Of a stretch of 64,000 nt of DNA, positions 15,482 through 24,851 are shown piece by piece (position 1 is the first letter of the stretch; each line of letters starts with the position of its first letter). Made by a program: the position numbers and the translations under genes. The notes under the pieces are model-generated. The model was not told where the DNA came from and ran no database searches. It saw nothing but the letters and a program-made list of their open reading frames with translations. The stretch is from NCBI RefSeq assembly GCF_009766005.1, contig NZ_LMUK01000060.1, forward strand, positions 565,011 through 629,010, given 5' to 3'. Origin of the DNA: Bradyrhizobium sp. S69. GTDB lineage: Bacteria; Pseudomonadota; Alphaproteobacteria; Rhizobiales; Xanthobacteraceae.

Positions 15482-15973
15482 TCAAGCCCGCGCCAGCCGG
15501 CGCTTGATCCGCAACATCGCCAGCGCCGCGCGCGCGGCGTCGCCGCCCTTGTTGAGTTCGCCGGCGCGCGCCCGCGCCCAGGCCTGCGCGTCGGTATTGA
15601 CGGTGATGATGCCGTTGCCGAGCGGAACTTTGCGGGACACCGCGAGGTCCATCAGCGCGCGCGAGGATTCCATCGAGACGATTTCAAAATGGATGGTGTC
15701 ACCGCGCACCACGCAGCCCAGCGCGATCACCGCATCATAGGGCTTGCCCTGGCTCTCGGCGGCATCGAGCGCGATCGCGACCGCGGCCGGAATTTCCAGC
15801 GCGCCGGGCACCGTGAGGATGTCGTGGCCGACACCGGCGGCTTTCAATTCCGCCAGCGCGCCTTCGAGCAGCGCGTCCTGGATGTCGTCGTAAAACCGCG
15901 CTTCCACGATCAGCGCTCGCGCGCCTGTGATGTCGGTCTGGTCCTTGAGCGCCGCGCGCCGTGCGTCTGCCAT
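15482..15973 (-). CDS. ribH: 6,7-dimethyl-8-ribityllumazine synthase
   Basis: A 163-residue lumazine synthase that condenses 5-amino-6-ribitylamino-uracil with 3,4-dihydroxy-2-butanone 4-phosphate. Motifs are the early Phe of EARFYDDIQDALLEGA (substrate stacking), VPGALEIPAAVAIAL, ALGCVVRGDTIHFEIV with the catalytic His, and PLGNGIITVNTDAQAWARA. It is separated from ribE by a COQ7-like gene. nusB starts three bases beyond its stop. Confidence 0.97.
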   Translation of the reverse strand: MADARRAALKDQTDITGARALIVEARFYDDIQDALLEGALAELKAAGVGHDILTVPGALEIPAAVAIALDAAESQGKPYDAVIALGCVVRGDTIHFEIVSMESSRALMDLAVSRKVPLGNGIITVNTDAQAWARARAGELNKGGDAARAALAMLRIKRRLARA

Positions 15974-16078
15974 TGTCTGCCAATCGGAACTATTTTCGGG
16001 TTGTGCAGCTTTTAGGCGCAGAGGCCACCAAAGCCAAGGGCAATACCATCCAGGGCTCGGCGTCTGCCACGCGCTTTT

Positions 16079-16690
16079 TCAGGTCTCGCGCGCCTTCAAC
16101 GCATAGGCCATCCGGCTGGAATCGCCCCATGTCGACAGCCAGATCAGCCCATCCGTTGTCAGAGCGATAATCCGCCGCAGCATCTGAAGCATCGCACCGG
16201 GCGAACGGAGCTGCGTTTCCGCATGCCGCAGATGAGCAAGTTCCTCTTCCCGGATCGAAAGAATGATCCGGTACAACTCGGGATCACGATCCCGGACGAA
16301 GTAAAGTTGATCGTCGAGGTGCCGGTGCACCGCGGCTTCAACGGCAGCCGTGCACGCCCATATTCCCTTTCTGCCAAGACAAGCGGTCACAAATCCGAGC
16401 AGCCAGCCGCCATAGCTCCAGAAATGCATCACGCGGCACGGCCGGGATTGCCGTGGCGGCATCGCCGCGCGGAAAATCGCGCAATGATTGCGTTCATGCC
16501 CGAGCATCTCCGCCAGCGCCGGCCTGCAATCCGGCCAGAACCATCCGGACACCAGAAGCTGCGCGGAATAAATCCTGATCGCGCCGAATTCACCGGCGTG
16601 ATTGACCCTGGCGATCCGAGCGATGGTAAGCGCGTCGCGCGGACCAACCGGGACACTCTGACGCGCCGATCCCGTCGTTTGCCCGCCCAT
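16079..16690 (-). CDS. COQ7-like demethoxyubiquinone hydroxylase
   Basis: A 203-residue membrane-associated di-iron protein of the COQ7/CAT5 family, expected to hydroxylate the quinone ring (5-demethoxyubiquinone) in ubiquinone synthesis. Iron ligands are visible as RVNHAGEFGAIRIY, EMLGHERNH, AAVEAAVHRHLDDQL and REEELAHLRHAE, and the C-terminus has a hydrophobic anchor segment (MLQMLRRIIALTTDGLIWLS). It begins 13 bases after ribE with AGGTGG before the ATG, so it is probably co-transcribed with the riboflavin genes, an unusual place for a quinone gene. Confidence 0.88.
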   Translation of the reverse strand: MGGQTTGSARQSVPVGPRDALTIARIARVNHAGEFGAIRIYSAQLLVSGWFWPDCRPALAEMLGHERNHCAIFRAAMPPRQSRPCRVMHFWSYGGWLLGFVTACLGRKGIWACTAAVEAAVHRHLDDQLYFVRDRDPELYRIILSIREEELAHLRHAETQLRSPGAMLQMLRRIIALTTDGLIWLSTWGDSSRMAYALKARET

Positions 16691-16703
16691 ATTGCCACCT
16701 AGT

Positions 16704-17312
16704 CTACTTCATTTCCGACAGCCGCGCGGCATAACGCGCCATCAAATCGACCTCGAGATTGACCTCGCTGCCGGCCCGCCAGCCGCTCAGCGTCGTGACA
16801 CTGAGGGTGTGCGGAATGATCAGCACCGAAAACAGCACGTCGTGCACGGTATTGACCGTCAGCGACACGCCATCCAGCGTCACGGAGCCCTTGGCGGCGA
16901 TAAAGCGCGCCAGTTCGCGGGTGGTTTTCAGCTCGAACCGGGCCATATCGGGCAGGTCGTCACGCTGCACGATGCCGGCAATGCCGTCGGCATGACCGGC
17001 GACGATATGGCCGCCGAGTTCATCGCCGATCTTCAGCGCGCGCTCCAGGTTGAGCCTGGTGCCGACCTGCCAATGCCTTGCGGTGGTCATGCCCAGCGTC
17101 TCGGCGGCGGCATCGACATCGAACCAAGTTTTGCCGGCCTCGACACCCGAAGCCACCACGGTCAGGCAGACGCCGTTGCAGGCGATCGAGGCGCCATCGG
17201 CAATGGTCGCGCGATCGTAGCGGCAGGCGATCCGCAGCCGGTGCAACTGGCCCTGCGCGGTCGGCGTCAGGGCGGTGATCTCACCGATGTCGGTGACTAT
17301 TCCGGTAAACAT
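16704..17312 (-). CDS. ribE: Riboflavin synthase alpha chain
   Basis: A 202-residue protein of two tandem lumazine-binding barrels that dismutates two 6,7-dimethyl-8-ribityllumazine molecules to riboflavin. MFTGIVTDIGEI and the paired SIACNGVCLTV / GSVTLDGVSLTVN motifs mark the two halves. Its ATG immediately follows ribD: the ribD stop (17312) and ribE start share a base, so they are translationally coupled. A COQ7-like gene follows. Confidence 0.97.
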   Translation of the reverse strand: MFTGIVTDIGEITALTPTAQGQLHRLRIACRYDRATIADGASIACNGVCLTVVASGVEAGKTWFDVDAAAETLGMTTARHWQVGTRLNLERALKIGDELGGHIVAGHADGIAGIVQRDDLPDMARFELKTTRELARFIAAKGSVTLDGVSLTVNTVHDVLFSVLIIPHTLSVTTLSGWRAGSEVNLEVDLMARYAARLSEMK

Positions 17313-18466
17313 TAGATACGCTCGTAAATCGTAAGAGTGTCCTGACCGAGGCTCTCGCTAGCACGAACGCGCAAGCCCGGCGACTGCGTGATTGTCGTGA
17401 GCGGCAATGCGTCCAGCGCGGCGATGCCGCCGGCGCCGATCGTCTCGGGGCCGCGCAGCAGCCAGACCTCGTCGACCAGATCGGCCGATACAAAGGACGA
17501 CGCCACCCTGGCGCCGCCCTCGACCATCAGCCGCGTGATGCCTTTGTCGGCCAGCGCGCGCAGGACGGCCGCAAGATCCAGCCCTGGCGGCGGCGCCGCC
17601 GTGGTGGGCACGCGGATGACCTGCGCCCCGGCGGCGCCGAGTTTGGTCGCGGCGGCCGCTTCCGAAAGATCCGATGTCATCACCCATAGCGGCGTCTGGC
17701 GGGCGGAATGAACCAGTTGGCTGGTCCCCGCCAGCCGCAACGCGCGATCCAGCACCACCCGAATTGGCGAACGCGCTTCCATGCCCGGCAGCCGGCAGGT
17801 CAGCAGCGGATCGTCCGCCCGCACGGTGCCGATGCCGACCAGGATCGCGTCGCATTGCGCGCGTAACAGATGCACCCGCGCCCGCGCCGCGTCGCCGGTG
17901 ATGGCGACCGGCTTGCCACCGGCAGCGCCGATCATGTCATCGGCGGACACCGCGAGCTTGAGGATCACATGCGGACGCTTGTCGCGGACCCGCCGGAAGT
18001 GTCCGGCATGATCGCGTGCGGCCTCGAGCCCGCAAAGTCCGATATCGACCGCAATGCCGGCCGCGCGAAGCCGGGCGTGGCCCTGCCCCGCCACTTCAGG
18101 ATTGGGATCTTCGATCGCCGACACCACGCGCGCCACACCGGCGGCGATGATGGCATCGGCGCAAGGCGGCGATTTGCCGAAATGCGAGCACGGCTCCAGC
18201 GTCACATACAGCGTGGCGCCGCGCGCAGCCTCGCCGGCGCGCTTGAGCGCCTCGGGTTCGGCATGGGGCCTGCCGCCCGGCTGGGTCCAGCCGCGGCCGA
18301 CCACGACGCCGTCCTTGACCAGCACCGCGCCGACGGCGGGATTGGGCCAGGTTCGCCCCTGCCCGCGCCGCCCCAGCGTCAGCGCGAGTTGCATGAAGCG
18401 CAGATCGGCCGCCTTCGACATTTTCGATTGCTGCGCCAGGCGATCTTCCAGAATCCGGAAGATCAT
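17312..18466 (-). CDS. ribD: Bifunctional riboflavin biosynthesis deaminase/reductase
   Basis: A 384-residue two-domain enzyme. The N-terminal cytidine-deaminase-like domain has the zinc site HAEPEAL and PCSHFGKSPPCADAI; the C-terminal reductase domain (from about residue 160) contains HVILKLAVSADDMIGAAGG and a VEGGARVASSF nucleotide motif. It performs steps two and three of riboflavin synthesis from GTP. The start at 18466 overlaps the nrdR stop by four bases (ATGA); an internal ATG at MSKAADLRFM (18421) matches shorter family members and is an alternative. Confidence 0.96.
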   Translation of the reverse strand: MIFRILEDRLAQQSKMSKAADLRFMQLALTLGRRGQGRTWPNPAVGAVLVKDGVVVGRGWTQPGGRPHAEPEALKRAGEAARGATLYVTLEPCSHFGKSPPCADAIIAAGVARVVSAIEDPNPEVAGQGHARLRAAGIAVDIGLCGLEAARDHAGHFRRVRDKRPHVILKLAVSADDMIGAAGGKPVAITGDAARARVHLLRAQCDAILVGIGTVRADDPLLTCRLPGMEARSPIRVVLDRALRLAGTSQLVHSARQTPLWVMTSDLSEAAAATKLGAAGAQVIRVPTTAAPPPGLDLAAVLRALADKGITRLMVEGGARVASSFVSADLVDEVWLLRGPETIGAGGIAALDALPLTTITQSPGLRVRASESLGQDTLTIYERI

Positions 18467-18945
18467 TTGCGCAACAAAGCCGGCCGCGCGTCCTCATCGC
18501 CGGAGAGTTCGCCGAGCACCGTCTCAAAATCCTTGGCCTCGCGAAAATTGCGATAGACCGAGGCAAAGCGGACATAGGCGACGTCGTCGAGCTGGCGCAG
18601 ATGCTCCATCACGATCTCGCCGATCGCCTCCGACGAGACCTCCGCCTCGCCGCCGCTTTCGAGCTCGCGGACGATCGCCGATACCATTGTTTCGACCTTT
18701 TCGGAATCCACCGGACGCTTGCGCAAGGAGATTTGCAGCGAGCGTACCAGCTTGTCGCGGTCGAACGGCACGCGGCGGCCAGCGCGCTTGATCACCGTGA
18801 GTTCGCGCAACTGCACGCGCTCGAACGTGGTAAAGCGGAAATTGCAGGTGATGCATATCCGCCGTCGCCGGATCACCGCGGAGTCCTCGGTCGGACGCGA
18901 GTCCTTCACCTGCGTATCGAGACTGTTGCAGCTGGGGCATCGCAT
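18463..18945 (-). CDS. nrdR: Transcriptional repressor NrdR
   Basis: A 160-residue repressor of ribonucleotide reductase genes. The N-terminal zinc ribbon has Cys3, Cys6, Cys31 and Cys34 (MRCPSCN...CITCNFRF), followed by the ATP-cone domain (VIKRAGRRVPFDRDKLVRSLQIS), which senses dATP/ATP. The glyA-nrdR-ribD neighbourhood is conserved in alphaproteobacteria. It overlaps ribD by four bases. Confidence 0.97.
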   Translation of the reverse strand: MRCPSCNSLDTQVKDSRPTEDSAVIRRRRICITCNFRFTTFERVQLRELTVIKRAGRRVPFDRDKLVRSLQISLRKRPVDSEKVETMVSAIVRELESGGEAEVSSEAIGEIVMEHLRQLDDVAYVRFASVYRNFREAKDFETVLGELSGDEDARPALLRK

Positions 18946-19029
18946 CCGGCAAAACCTTTATTGACGAGATTTTATCGCAAGACCTTGTTGCCAGACTCTT
19001 GCTGCGAGACCCTCGCCGCAAGACCCTTA

Positions 19030-20334
<1,305 letters not shown>

Positions 20335-20664
20335 GGGTCAAATATCTCCGCCGCCGCAGCCGGTTACGGGCTAGCGGGCGGTCACGTGTGACGATCAGAA
20401 GCGGCGCAGGCGAAATAGCACATTGGCCGGAAATGGCCAAGGGCTTGCGGTAGTACCCCGATATTTATGCCAGATATGGTGTAGATCGCGGGGATTCCCA
20501 GAGCCGGTTCCTTGTCCCGGACGTTCTGTCGTCCCAGCGAACGCTGGGACCCATACGCCGTGCCATCTCGTCGGGGCACTGGGGCGAACACCTTCCTTTT
20601 TCCACCAGCGCCAGGGGTTATGGGTCCCAGCGTTCGCTGGGACGACCCTGCGGGTGTGCCCCTC
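20335..20664. other. Gap between glyA and the GST gene
   Basis: About 330 bases holding the glyA promoter region near 20340-20480 and the inverted repeat at 20529-20645. No gene is apparent. Confidence 0.4.
20529..20645. repeat. Inverted repeat pair with GTCCCAGCG palindromes
   Basis: A 27-base arm at 20529-20555 is the perfect reverse complement of 20619-20645. Each arm contains its own 20-bp palindrome built on GTCCCAGCG/CGCTGGGAC. The element sits in the glyA-GST intergenic gap. Such BIME-like elements are common in Bradyrhizobiaceae genomes as I recall them. Confidence 0.85.
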
Positions 20665-21291
20665 TCACTCCGCGAACCGGTACGTCCCACCCTTCGCAAT
20701 GCTGCGCTGGAACGCCGGCCGCGCCTGCATCCGCGACAGCCACGCCGCCAAATCCGGATACGGCCCAAGCTTGTCGTAGACCTTCGCCATGTCGCCGACA
20801 AAGCTCATCTGGATATCGGCGCCGCTCAGCGCTGTCCCGACAAAGAATTCGCGGCCCTTCAGCGCGCCGTCGACATAGCCGAGGTGATTGGCGATCTCGC
20901 TGTCGATGCGCGGTTGCAGTGGTAGAGCCGCCTCCTTCAACCTCGATACATAGAGGTTCAGCATCAAGGGCAGCATCGCCGAGCCTTCGGAATAATGCAG
21001 CCACTCGTTATAGGGCTCGTATTCGGCACTGCCGATCGCCGGCATCATCGCGCCTTTTCCGTAGCTTCGAATGATGTAGTCGACGATGGCCCCCGATTCC
21101 GCGATTTTAACATCGCCATCGGTGATGACCGGCGACTTGCCGAGCGGATGCACGTCGGTCAATTCCGGCGGCGCCAGCCGGGTCTTTGCGTTGCGCTGGT
21201 AGCTCTTGAGCTCATAGGGCGTGCCGAGTTCTTCCAGCAGCCACAGGATCCGCTGCGAGCGAGAATCATTGAGATGGTGAAGCGTGAGCAT
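20665..21291 (-). CDS. Glutathione S-transferase family protein
   Basis: A 208-residue GST. The thioredoxin-like N-domain shows LTLHHLNDSRSQRILWLLEELGTPYEL with the catalytic-site Ser, PLGKSPVITDGD (cis-Pro) and ESGAIVDYI (glutathione-binding Glu-Ser). The C-domain has the helical-core motif SGADIQMSFVGD (N-capping box with Asp). It should conjugate or reduce electrophiles with glutathione; the substrate is unknown. It stands alone between the palindromic repeat and a group of small genes. Confidence 0.93.
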   Translation of the reverse strand: MLTLHHLNDSRSQRILWLLEELGTPYELKSYQRNAKTRLAPPELTDVHPLGKSPVITDGDVKIAESGAIVDYIIRSYGKGAMMPAIGSAEYEPYNEWLHYSEGSAMLPLMLNLYVSRLKEAALPLQPRIDSEIANHLGYVDGALKGREFFVGTALSGADIQMSFVGDMAKVYDKLGPYPDLAAWLSRMQARPAFQRSIAKGGTYRFAE

Positions 21292-21583
21292 GGGGTTTCC
21301 TCGGCCTGTTCAGTGCGGCGGTTGAGATGACGAGCCAACGGGTAGCGCGAATGCGCTTCCGATGACAACGAATCAGCACGCCGCGCAAATTTGCCCTCAT
21401 CGCGAGAGCCGCGCGAGCCTGCACGCCTCGCTTGCCGTCAACGGCGCTGGAAATGCCAGTGATCTCAATGTCTATCGATTTCGACCGCGTCCGCGTTTCA
21501 CAATGCCGTAATTCTACTGACATGAAGCTTTGCGAGCTGCATCGATCGGACTACACTGCGATGCAACAGCAGCATTAGGGACG

Positions 21584-21760
21584 ATGATGGCTGAGCACAG
21601 TGTTATTGGCGCGACGTCGCGCGACCGCTTCATGCAGGCCGCGCAAAACGAAATGGCCAAATTCGAACGGCGGGAGATCGAGTTTCGCAAGAAAGATCGC
21701 GCGGAACGCGCGGCAGAGTTGCGGATTCCGGCCAGGGACGAAACCAGCACACCGCATTAG
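21584..21760 (+). CDS. Small charged hypothetical protein
   Basis: A 58-residue highly charged helix, starting at the first of two adjacent ATG codons, containing MQAAQNEMAKFERREIEFRKKDRAERAAEL. A weak AGGGA precedes it. It is predicted to be a single coiled helix with no signal or membrane segment, and I recognise no family. Opposite-strand frames here are also open, so this choice rests on the helical, charge-regular sequence. Confidence 0.4.
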   Translation: MMAEHSVIGATSRDRFMQAAQNEMAKFERREIEFRKKDRAERAAELRIPARDETSTPH

Positions 21761-21850
21761 ATGGAATTGTCTGAAACGCGCGTTGCTCTCAGGGAAGCCT
21801 TGTTGGCCAGGGAAGCCTTGCAAGGTCACCTTGCTCGGCGGCAACTGAAT

Positions 21851-21887
21851 TCAAAGCCCTGCCCTCAAAGCCCTGCCCTCAAAGCCC
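21851..21887. repeat. 14-bp tandem repeat at a gene 3' end
   Basis: TCAAAGCCCTGCCC occurs twice in tandem (21851-21864, 21865-21878) with a partial third running over the stop codon of the minus-strand gene that ends at 21879. Confidence 0.75.
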
Positions 21888-22100
21888 GGTAAATCCGGCC
21901 TTGACCGGATCGCTGCTGCCGTCGAGTTCGCGCAGATAAGTCAAGCCGCACACCGTCAGGCGATGCGGGTCCTTTTCGCCAGCCTCGAACAACATGGATA
22001 CGTAAGCCGTCACCTTGTCACGGGCCTCCGCGCAGGCGTCGGCGGAGCGATTTGCCAGCAAGGCATAGGTCTGCATGATGCGATCGATGGCGGTGTCCAT
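21879..22100 (-). CDS. Small conserved-looking hypothetical protein
   Basis: A 73-residue protein, MDTAIDRIMQTYALLANRS, followed by helices with EARDKVTAYVSMLFEAGEKDPHRL and a tail TVCGLTYLRELDG. It has no signal peptide or transmembrane helix. It resembles the neighbouring 74-residue gene in size, helical content and position, and both may belong to a Rhizobiales-specific family. AAAGAGG precedes the ATG. Function unknown. Confidence 0.6.
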   Translation of the reverse strand: MDTAIDRIMQTYALLANRSADACAEARDKVTAYVSMLFEAGEKDPHRLTVCGLTYLRELDGSSDPVKAGFTGL

Positions 22101-22207
22101 GACGTCCTCTTTGCACGTGAAATTCTTCAGCGGGGCTGGAAATTCTATCGCGGGATTATTTCGGCCGGGCTTGCCTCAAACGGACTTCACATCAGCAGGA
22201 CTTTACA

Positions 22208-22432
22208 TCAGCAGGACTCGGCGGCTTCGAATTTCGCAATCGCCCGGTTGGCGAGCCTGATCTTGTTGTGCTCGCCGCGATGAAACATCCCGACGATGAG
22301 CTCCAGCAGCCGGTCATTGGTGGCGAGCGAACCGGACACCGCACCGCTCTTGCGGAGATAGTTGGAGGCGATGGCGTAGGCGTCGCCGACCACCTCGAGA
22401 TTCATCACCTGCAAGCCGCGCTCGACCAACAT
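22208..22432 (-). CDS. Small helical hypothetical protein
   Basis: A 74-residue protein with GGAGG nine bases before the ATG. It contains VVGDAYAIASNYLRKSGAVSGSLATNDRLLELIVGMFHRGEHNKIRLANRAIAKFE, a helical, conserved-looking stretch without catalytic motifs. It is probably transcribed together with the 73-residue gene 107 bases downstream. A 14-bp direct repeat (ACATCAGCAGGACT) lies between them, immediately after its stop. No function is assigned. Confidence 0.6.
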   Translation of the reverse strand: MLVERGLQVMNLEVVGDAYAIASNYLRKSGAVSGSLATNDRLLELIVGMFHRGEHNKIRLANRAIAKFEAAESC

Positions 22433-22553
22433 GATTTTCAGCCTCCGCTATGCAGGGATAAGCTGCAAGCATGGCAGCCGGTTCCATAGCGGAACATCTA
22501 TTTTTTTGCAGCGCGGCAATGCCCGATATCTCAAGGCACCCGACTTCAAGGCG

Positions 22554-22838
22554 TTAGATTTGCGCGCGCCCCTTCGCGAGCCTCACGACGAGAACGAGCG
22601 CGACCAACACCCCGAACGCTCCGACCGCGACGACCTCCAGAATACCGTACGCTTTCACCTGATCGTCCGACAGATAACGGTACTGCAGCAACGCGACGCC
22701 CTTGGAGTTGAAGGGCTGGGGATTGCTGTATTTCGCGGTCTGGCTCTGGCTCGCGGACATCTGGACAGCAGCCATTGCACACACGCCGAGCAGGCCGAGC
22801 ACCGACGCCACGATCATAAGCGCTCTCAAGGTTCTCAT
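22554..22838 (-). CDS. Small two-helix membrane protein
   Basis: A 94-residue protein with a first hydrophobic segment (RALMIVASVLGLLGVCAMAAVQM), a short polar loop (SQSQTAKYSNPQPFNSKGVALLQYR) and a second membrane helix (ILEVVAVGAFGVLVALVLVV) ending in a basic tail. The ATG at 22838 follows GGAGGG; an upstream start at 22883 is less likely. Function unknown. Confidence 0.65.
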   Translation of the reverse strand: MRTLRALMIVASVLGLLGVCAMAAVQMSASQSQTAKYSNPQPFNSKGVALLQYRYLSDDQVKAYGILEVVAVGAFGVLVALVLVVRLAKGRAQI

Positions 22839-22986
22839 GCGGTGCCCTCCGTCACGGCCGGATTGCGGCTTGGACGGCCGCAATGTTGGCGCGACGTGGC
22901 CGGCAAGTCGTTGTGGGCTATTGCCTCAGAGGGGGCGACATTTCGCCCTGTGCCAATCTGCCCGGTCCGGCAGCCCAGAAACGAAA

Positions 22987-23016
22987 GATCGGCCTCTTCT
23001 TGCGAAGAGACCGATC
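22987..23016 (-). terminator. Hairpin terminator downstream of the ldtR-like gene
   Basis: A 13-bp stem with one mismatch (GATCGGTCTCTTC with GAAGAGGCCGATC on the minus strand) is followed by TTTCGTTTCT. It lies 140 bases beyond the MarR-type gene stop. Confidence 0.65.
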
Positions 23017-23155
23017 TGAACCGGAGGGCAATCCGGCTTTCGACTGACAACAGGGGTATTTCAGGCTGGCGAGTGACTGGCGTTATCCGCCAGAACGCTG
23101 AATGAACTTTCGTGCACCCGCGCGGTCTTTCACGCCATCCTGTGAAATGTAGTTC

Positions 23156-23671
23156 TCAAAGCCGATACAGGATCTGGTCGGTCCAGAAACGCTCGAGCCG
23201 GTGCAGCGACTTGTTCAGCGTCGCGAACTCCTCGTTCGAGATGCCGCCGACCTGCTCCACGGTCTTGACGTGCTTCTGGTAGAGCGCATCGACGATGCGG
23301 CGGATTTCCTGGCCCTGCGGCGTCAGGCGAATACGCACCGAGCGGCGATCGACGCGCGAACGCTGATGATCGAGGAAGCCGAGTTCGACCAGCTTCTTCA
23401 GATTATAGGAGACGTTGGAGCCGAGGTAGTAACCGCGCGTACGCAGTTCGCCCGCGGTCAATTCCTTGTCGCCGATGTTATAGAGCAAAAGCGCCTGCAC
23501 CGAATTGATGTCGGCGCGCCCACGCCGATCGAATTCGTCCTTGATGACGTCGAGCAGCCGGCGGTGCAGCCGCTCCACCAAGGTCAACGCTTCGAGATAG
23601 AGCGGCTGCACCGGAGCTTGCCCCGGAGCGCGTTCAGCGGTTTCCACCGCCGTCGCAACGGCTTTCATCAT
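23156..23671 (-). CDS. ldtR: MarR-family regulator, LdtR type
   Basis: A 171-residue MarR-type winged helix-turn-helix regulator. The DNA-binding part is ADINSVQALLLYNIGDKELTAGELRTRGYYLGSNVSYNLKKLVELGFLDHQRSRVDRRSVRIRLTPQG. This GYYLGSNVSYNLKKL recognition helix matches LdtR, which in Liberibacter and rhizobia controls an L,D-transpeptidase and envelope stress genes. GGGGAAG precedes the first of two adjacent ATG codons (23671); the longer frame to 23749 lacks a ribosome binding site. A DUF6163 gene lies upstream on the same strand. Confidence 0.87.
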   Translation of the reverse strand: MMKAVATAVETAERAPGQAPVQPLYLEALTLVERLHRRLLDVIKDEFDRRGRADINSVQALLLYNIGDKELTAGELRTRGYYLGSNVSYNLKKLVELGFLDHQRSRVDRRSVRIRLTPQGQEIRRIVDALYQKHVKTVEQVGGISNEEFATLNKSLHRLERFWTDQILYRL

Positions 23672-23749
23672 GACCACTTCCCCTGTTATCGTTGGTGTCG
23701 TTTTTATCGACTTATTCGACGAAACTTGTGTCCCGTCCGATAGCTTCAA

Positions 23750-24058
23750 CTTAAGGGGCCGGTTTGAAGATCAGCTTAAATAAGACAATAAAGAGATCAT
23801 GAATTTAAGACAGTGAATCACGGATTAAGCCCATGGATAAAGGGCTTTTCGCAACGTTTCATTGACGGTGCGAGCACGATGTTCACGCTTCGTCTGCACT
23901 ACTTGTCGCATATGGAAACAGCATCGCTCAAATTGGAAATACCTGCGTAACAGGTGTGGCGGCGGCGTTAGCGCGGCCTTAGGGTGACTGAAAAGTTACC
24001 GGAAGAAATTGCGGAAAATCTTATGCGGTAAAGTTGGATTTGCGCGAGATTTCTCGGC
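23750..24058. other. Intergenic region upstream of ldtR
   Basis: About 310 AT-richer bases with no convincing gene. It contains the AT-rich block 23715-23830 expected for the ldtR promoter. Beyond that I see nothing assignable. Confidence 0.4.
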
Positions 24059-24145
24059 TCGTCATTGCGAGCACCAGCGAAACAATCCAGGACCGCGAGC
24101 AAGAACTCGATTGTGCCGTCGCAAACGCTCCTTGCAATGACGAAC
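24059..24145. repeat. Palindromic intergenic repeat (TCGTCATTGCGAG type)
   Basis: TCGTCATTGCGAG at the left end is mirrored by CTTGCAATGACGAA at the right, enclosing about 60 bases. This is a degenerate copy of a short palindromic repeat frequent in Bradyrhizobiaceae as I recall it. It lies between the ldtR and DUF6163 genes. Confidence 0.65.
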
Positions 24146-24166
24146 ACAAGCCCCGATCTTGTTGGC

Positions 24167-24625
24167 CTATGGCGGCCGTTCGCGCGCGGCCATCCAGGCC
24201 AGCGCGAGATAGGCCGCCAGCATCACCGCCTCGCCGGCGACGATCGCAAGACTGCCGCCGTAGATGGCGGGGAACATCAGTTCGATCACCGCCATCGACA
24301 CCACAGTAGTGAGCCACACCACCGCACCCCATGGCGTGGCGAGCCATAGTCCGACCGCGGCGACCAGTTCGATCACCGCGAAATACACCGTCGCGGTCTG
24401 CCAGGCCATTGGCTGGTTCTCGAAGGCTTCCTCTTCGCCGCCGATAAAACCCGTGACCTGCGCCCAGTGATAGAGGCCCTTGGCCACCGCGAGCACCGCC
24501 ATGACGCGCAGGAACAGCACCAGCCGCCGGGTCCATGCATTGTCGTCGGATTCGATCCGCTCCGACGAGATCGCCGCGACCGACATCGCGTTATCCCTGT
24601 TGTCGCGGGACGGGGTTTCAGACAT
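24167..24625 (-). CDS. DUF6163-like four-helix membrane protein
   Basis: A 152-residue inner-membrane protein with four predicted helices: RLVLFLRVMAVLAVAKGLYHWA, ATVYFAVIELVAAVGLWLA, GAVVWLTTVVSMAVIELMF and LAIVAGEAVMLAAYLALAWMA. The conserved GLYHWAQVTGF segment follows helix 1. In Rhizobiales this family sits next to ldtR, suggesting an envelope role, but there is no known activity. The start at 24625 is used; an ATG at codon 14 is possible. Confidence 0.75.
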   Translation of the reverse strand: MSETPSRDNRDNAMSVAAISSERIESDDNAWTRRLVLFLRVMAVLAVAKGLYHWAQVTGFIGGEEEAFENQPMAWQTATVYFAVIELVAAVGLWLATPWGAVVWLTTVVSMAVIELMFPAIYGGSLAIVAGEAVMLAAYLALAWMAARERPP

Positions 24626-24851
24626 GCGAAACGATGCTCATCGTTGGGACGAACCCGATTGCCAGCACGAATGGGCGCCAACAACCGGCTCAGTCGGACG
24701 TCATGACCCGCCGGGGCGGCAAAATCAATTGCCGTTACGGCAGACAAGGTTATCGGCAGGCCGCGGTGACGGCGCCGCCGCGGGGTGCTAGAATTAGAGC
24801 AAGTCGAAACTGGCCCGCAAAAGCGGCCTGCCGCTCCAGGAGTATCCACCC

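Noticed and set aside
15482..18466. FMN riboswitch for the riboflavin genes
   Set aside because: No conserved FMN aptamer segments are legible upstream of ribD, nrdR or ribE, and the genes overlap tightly.
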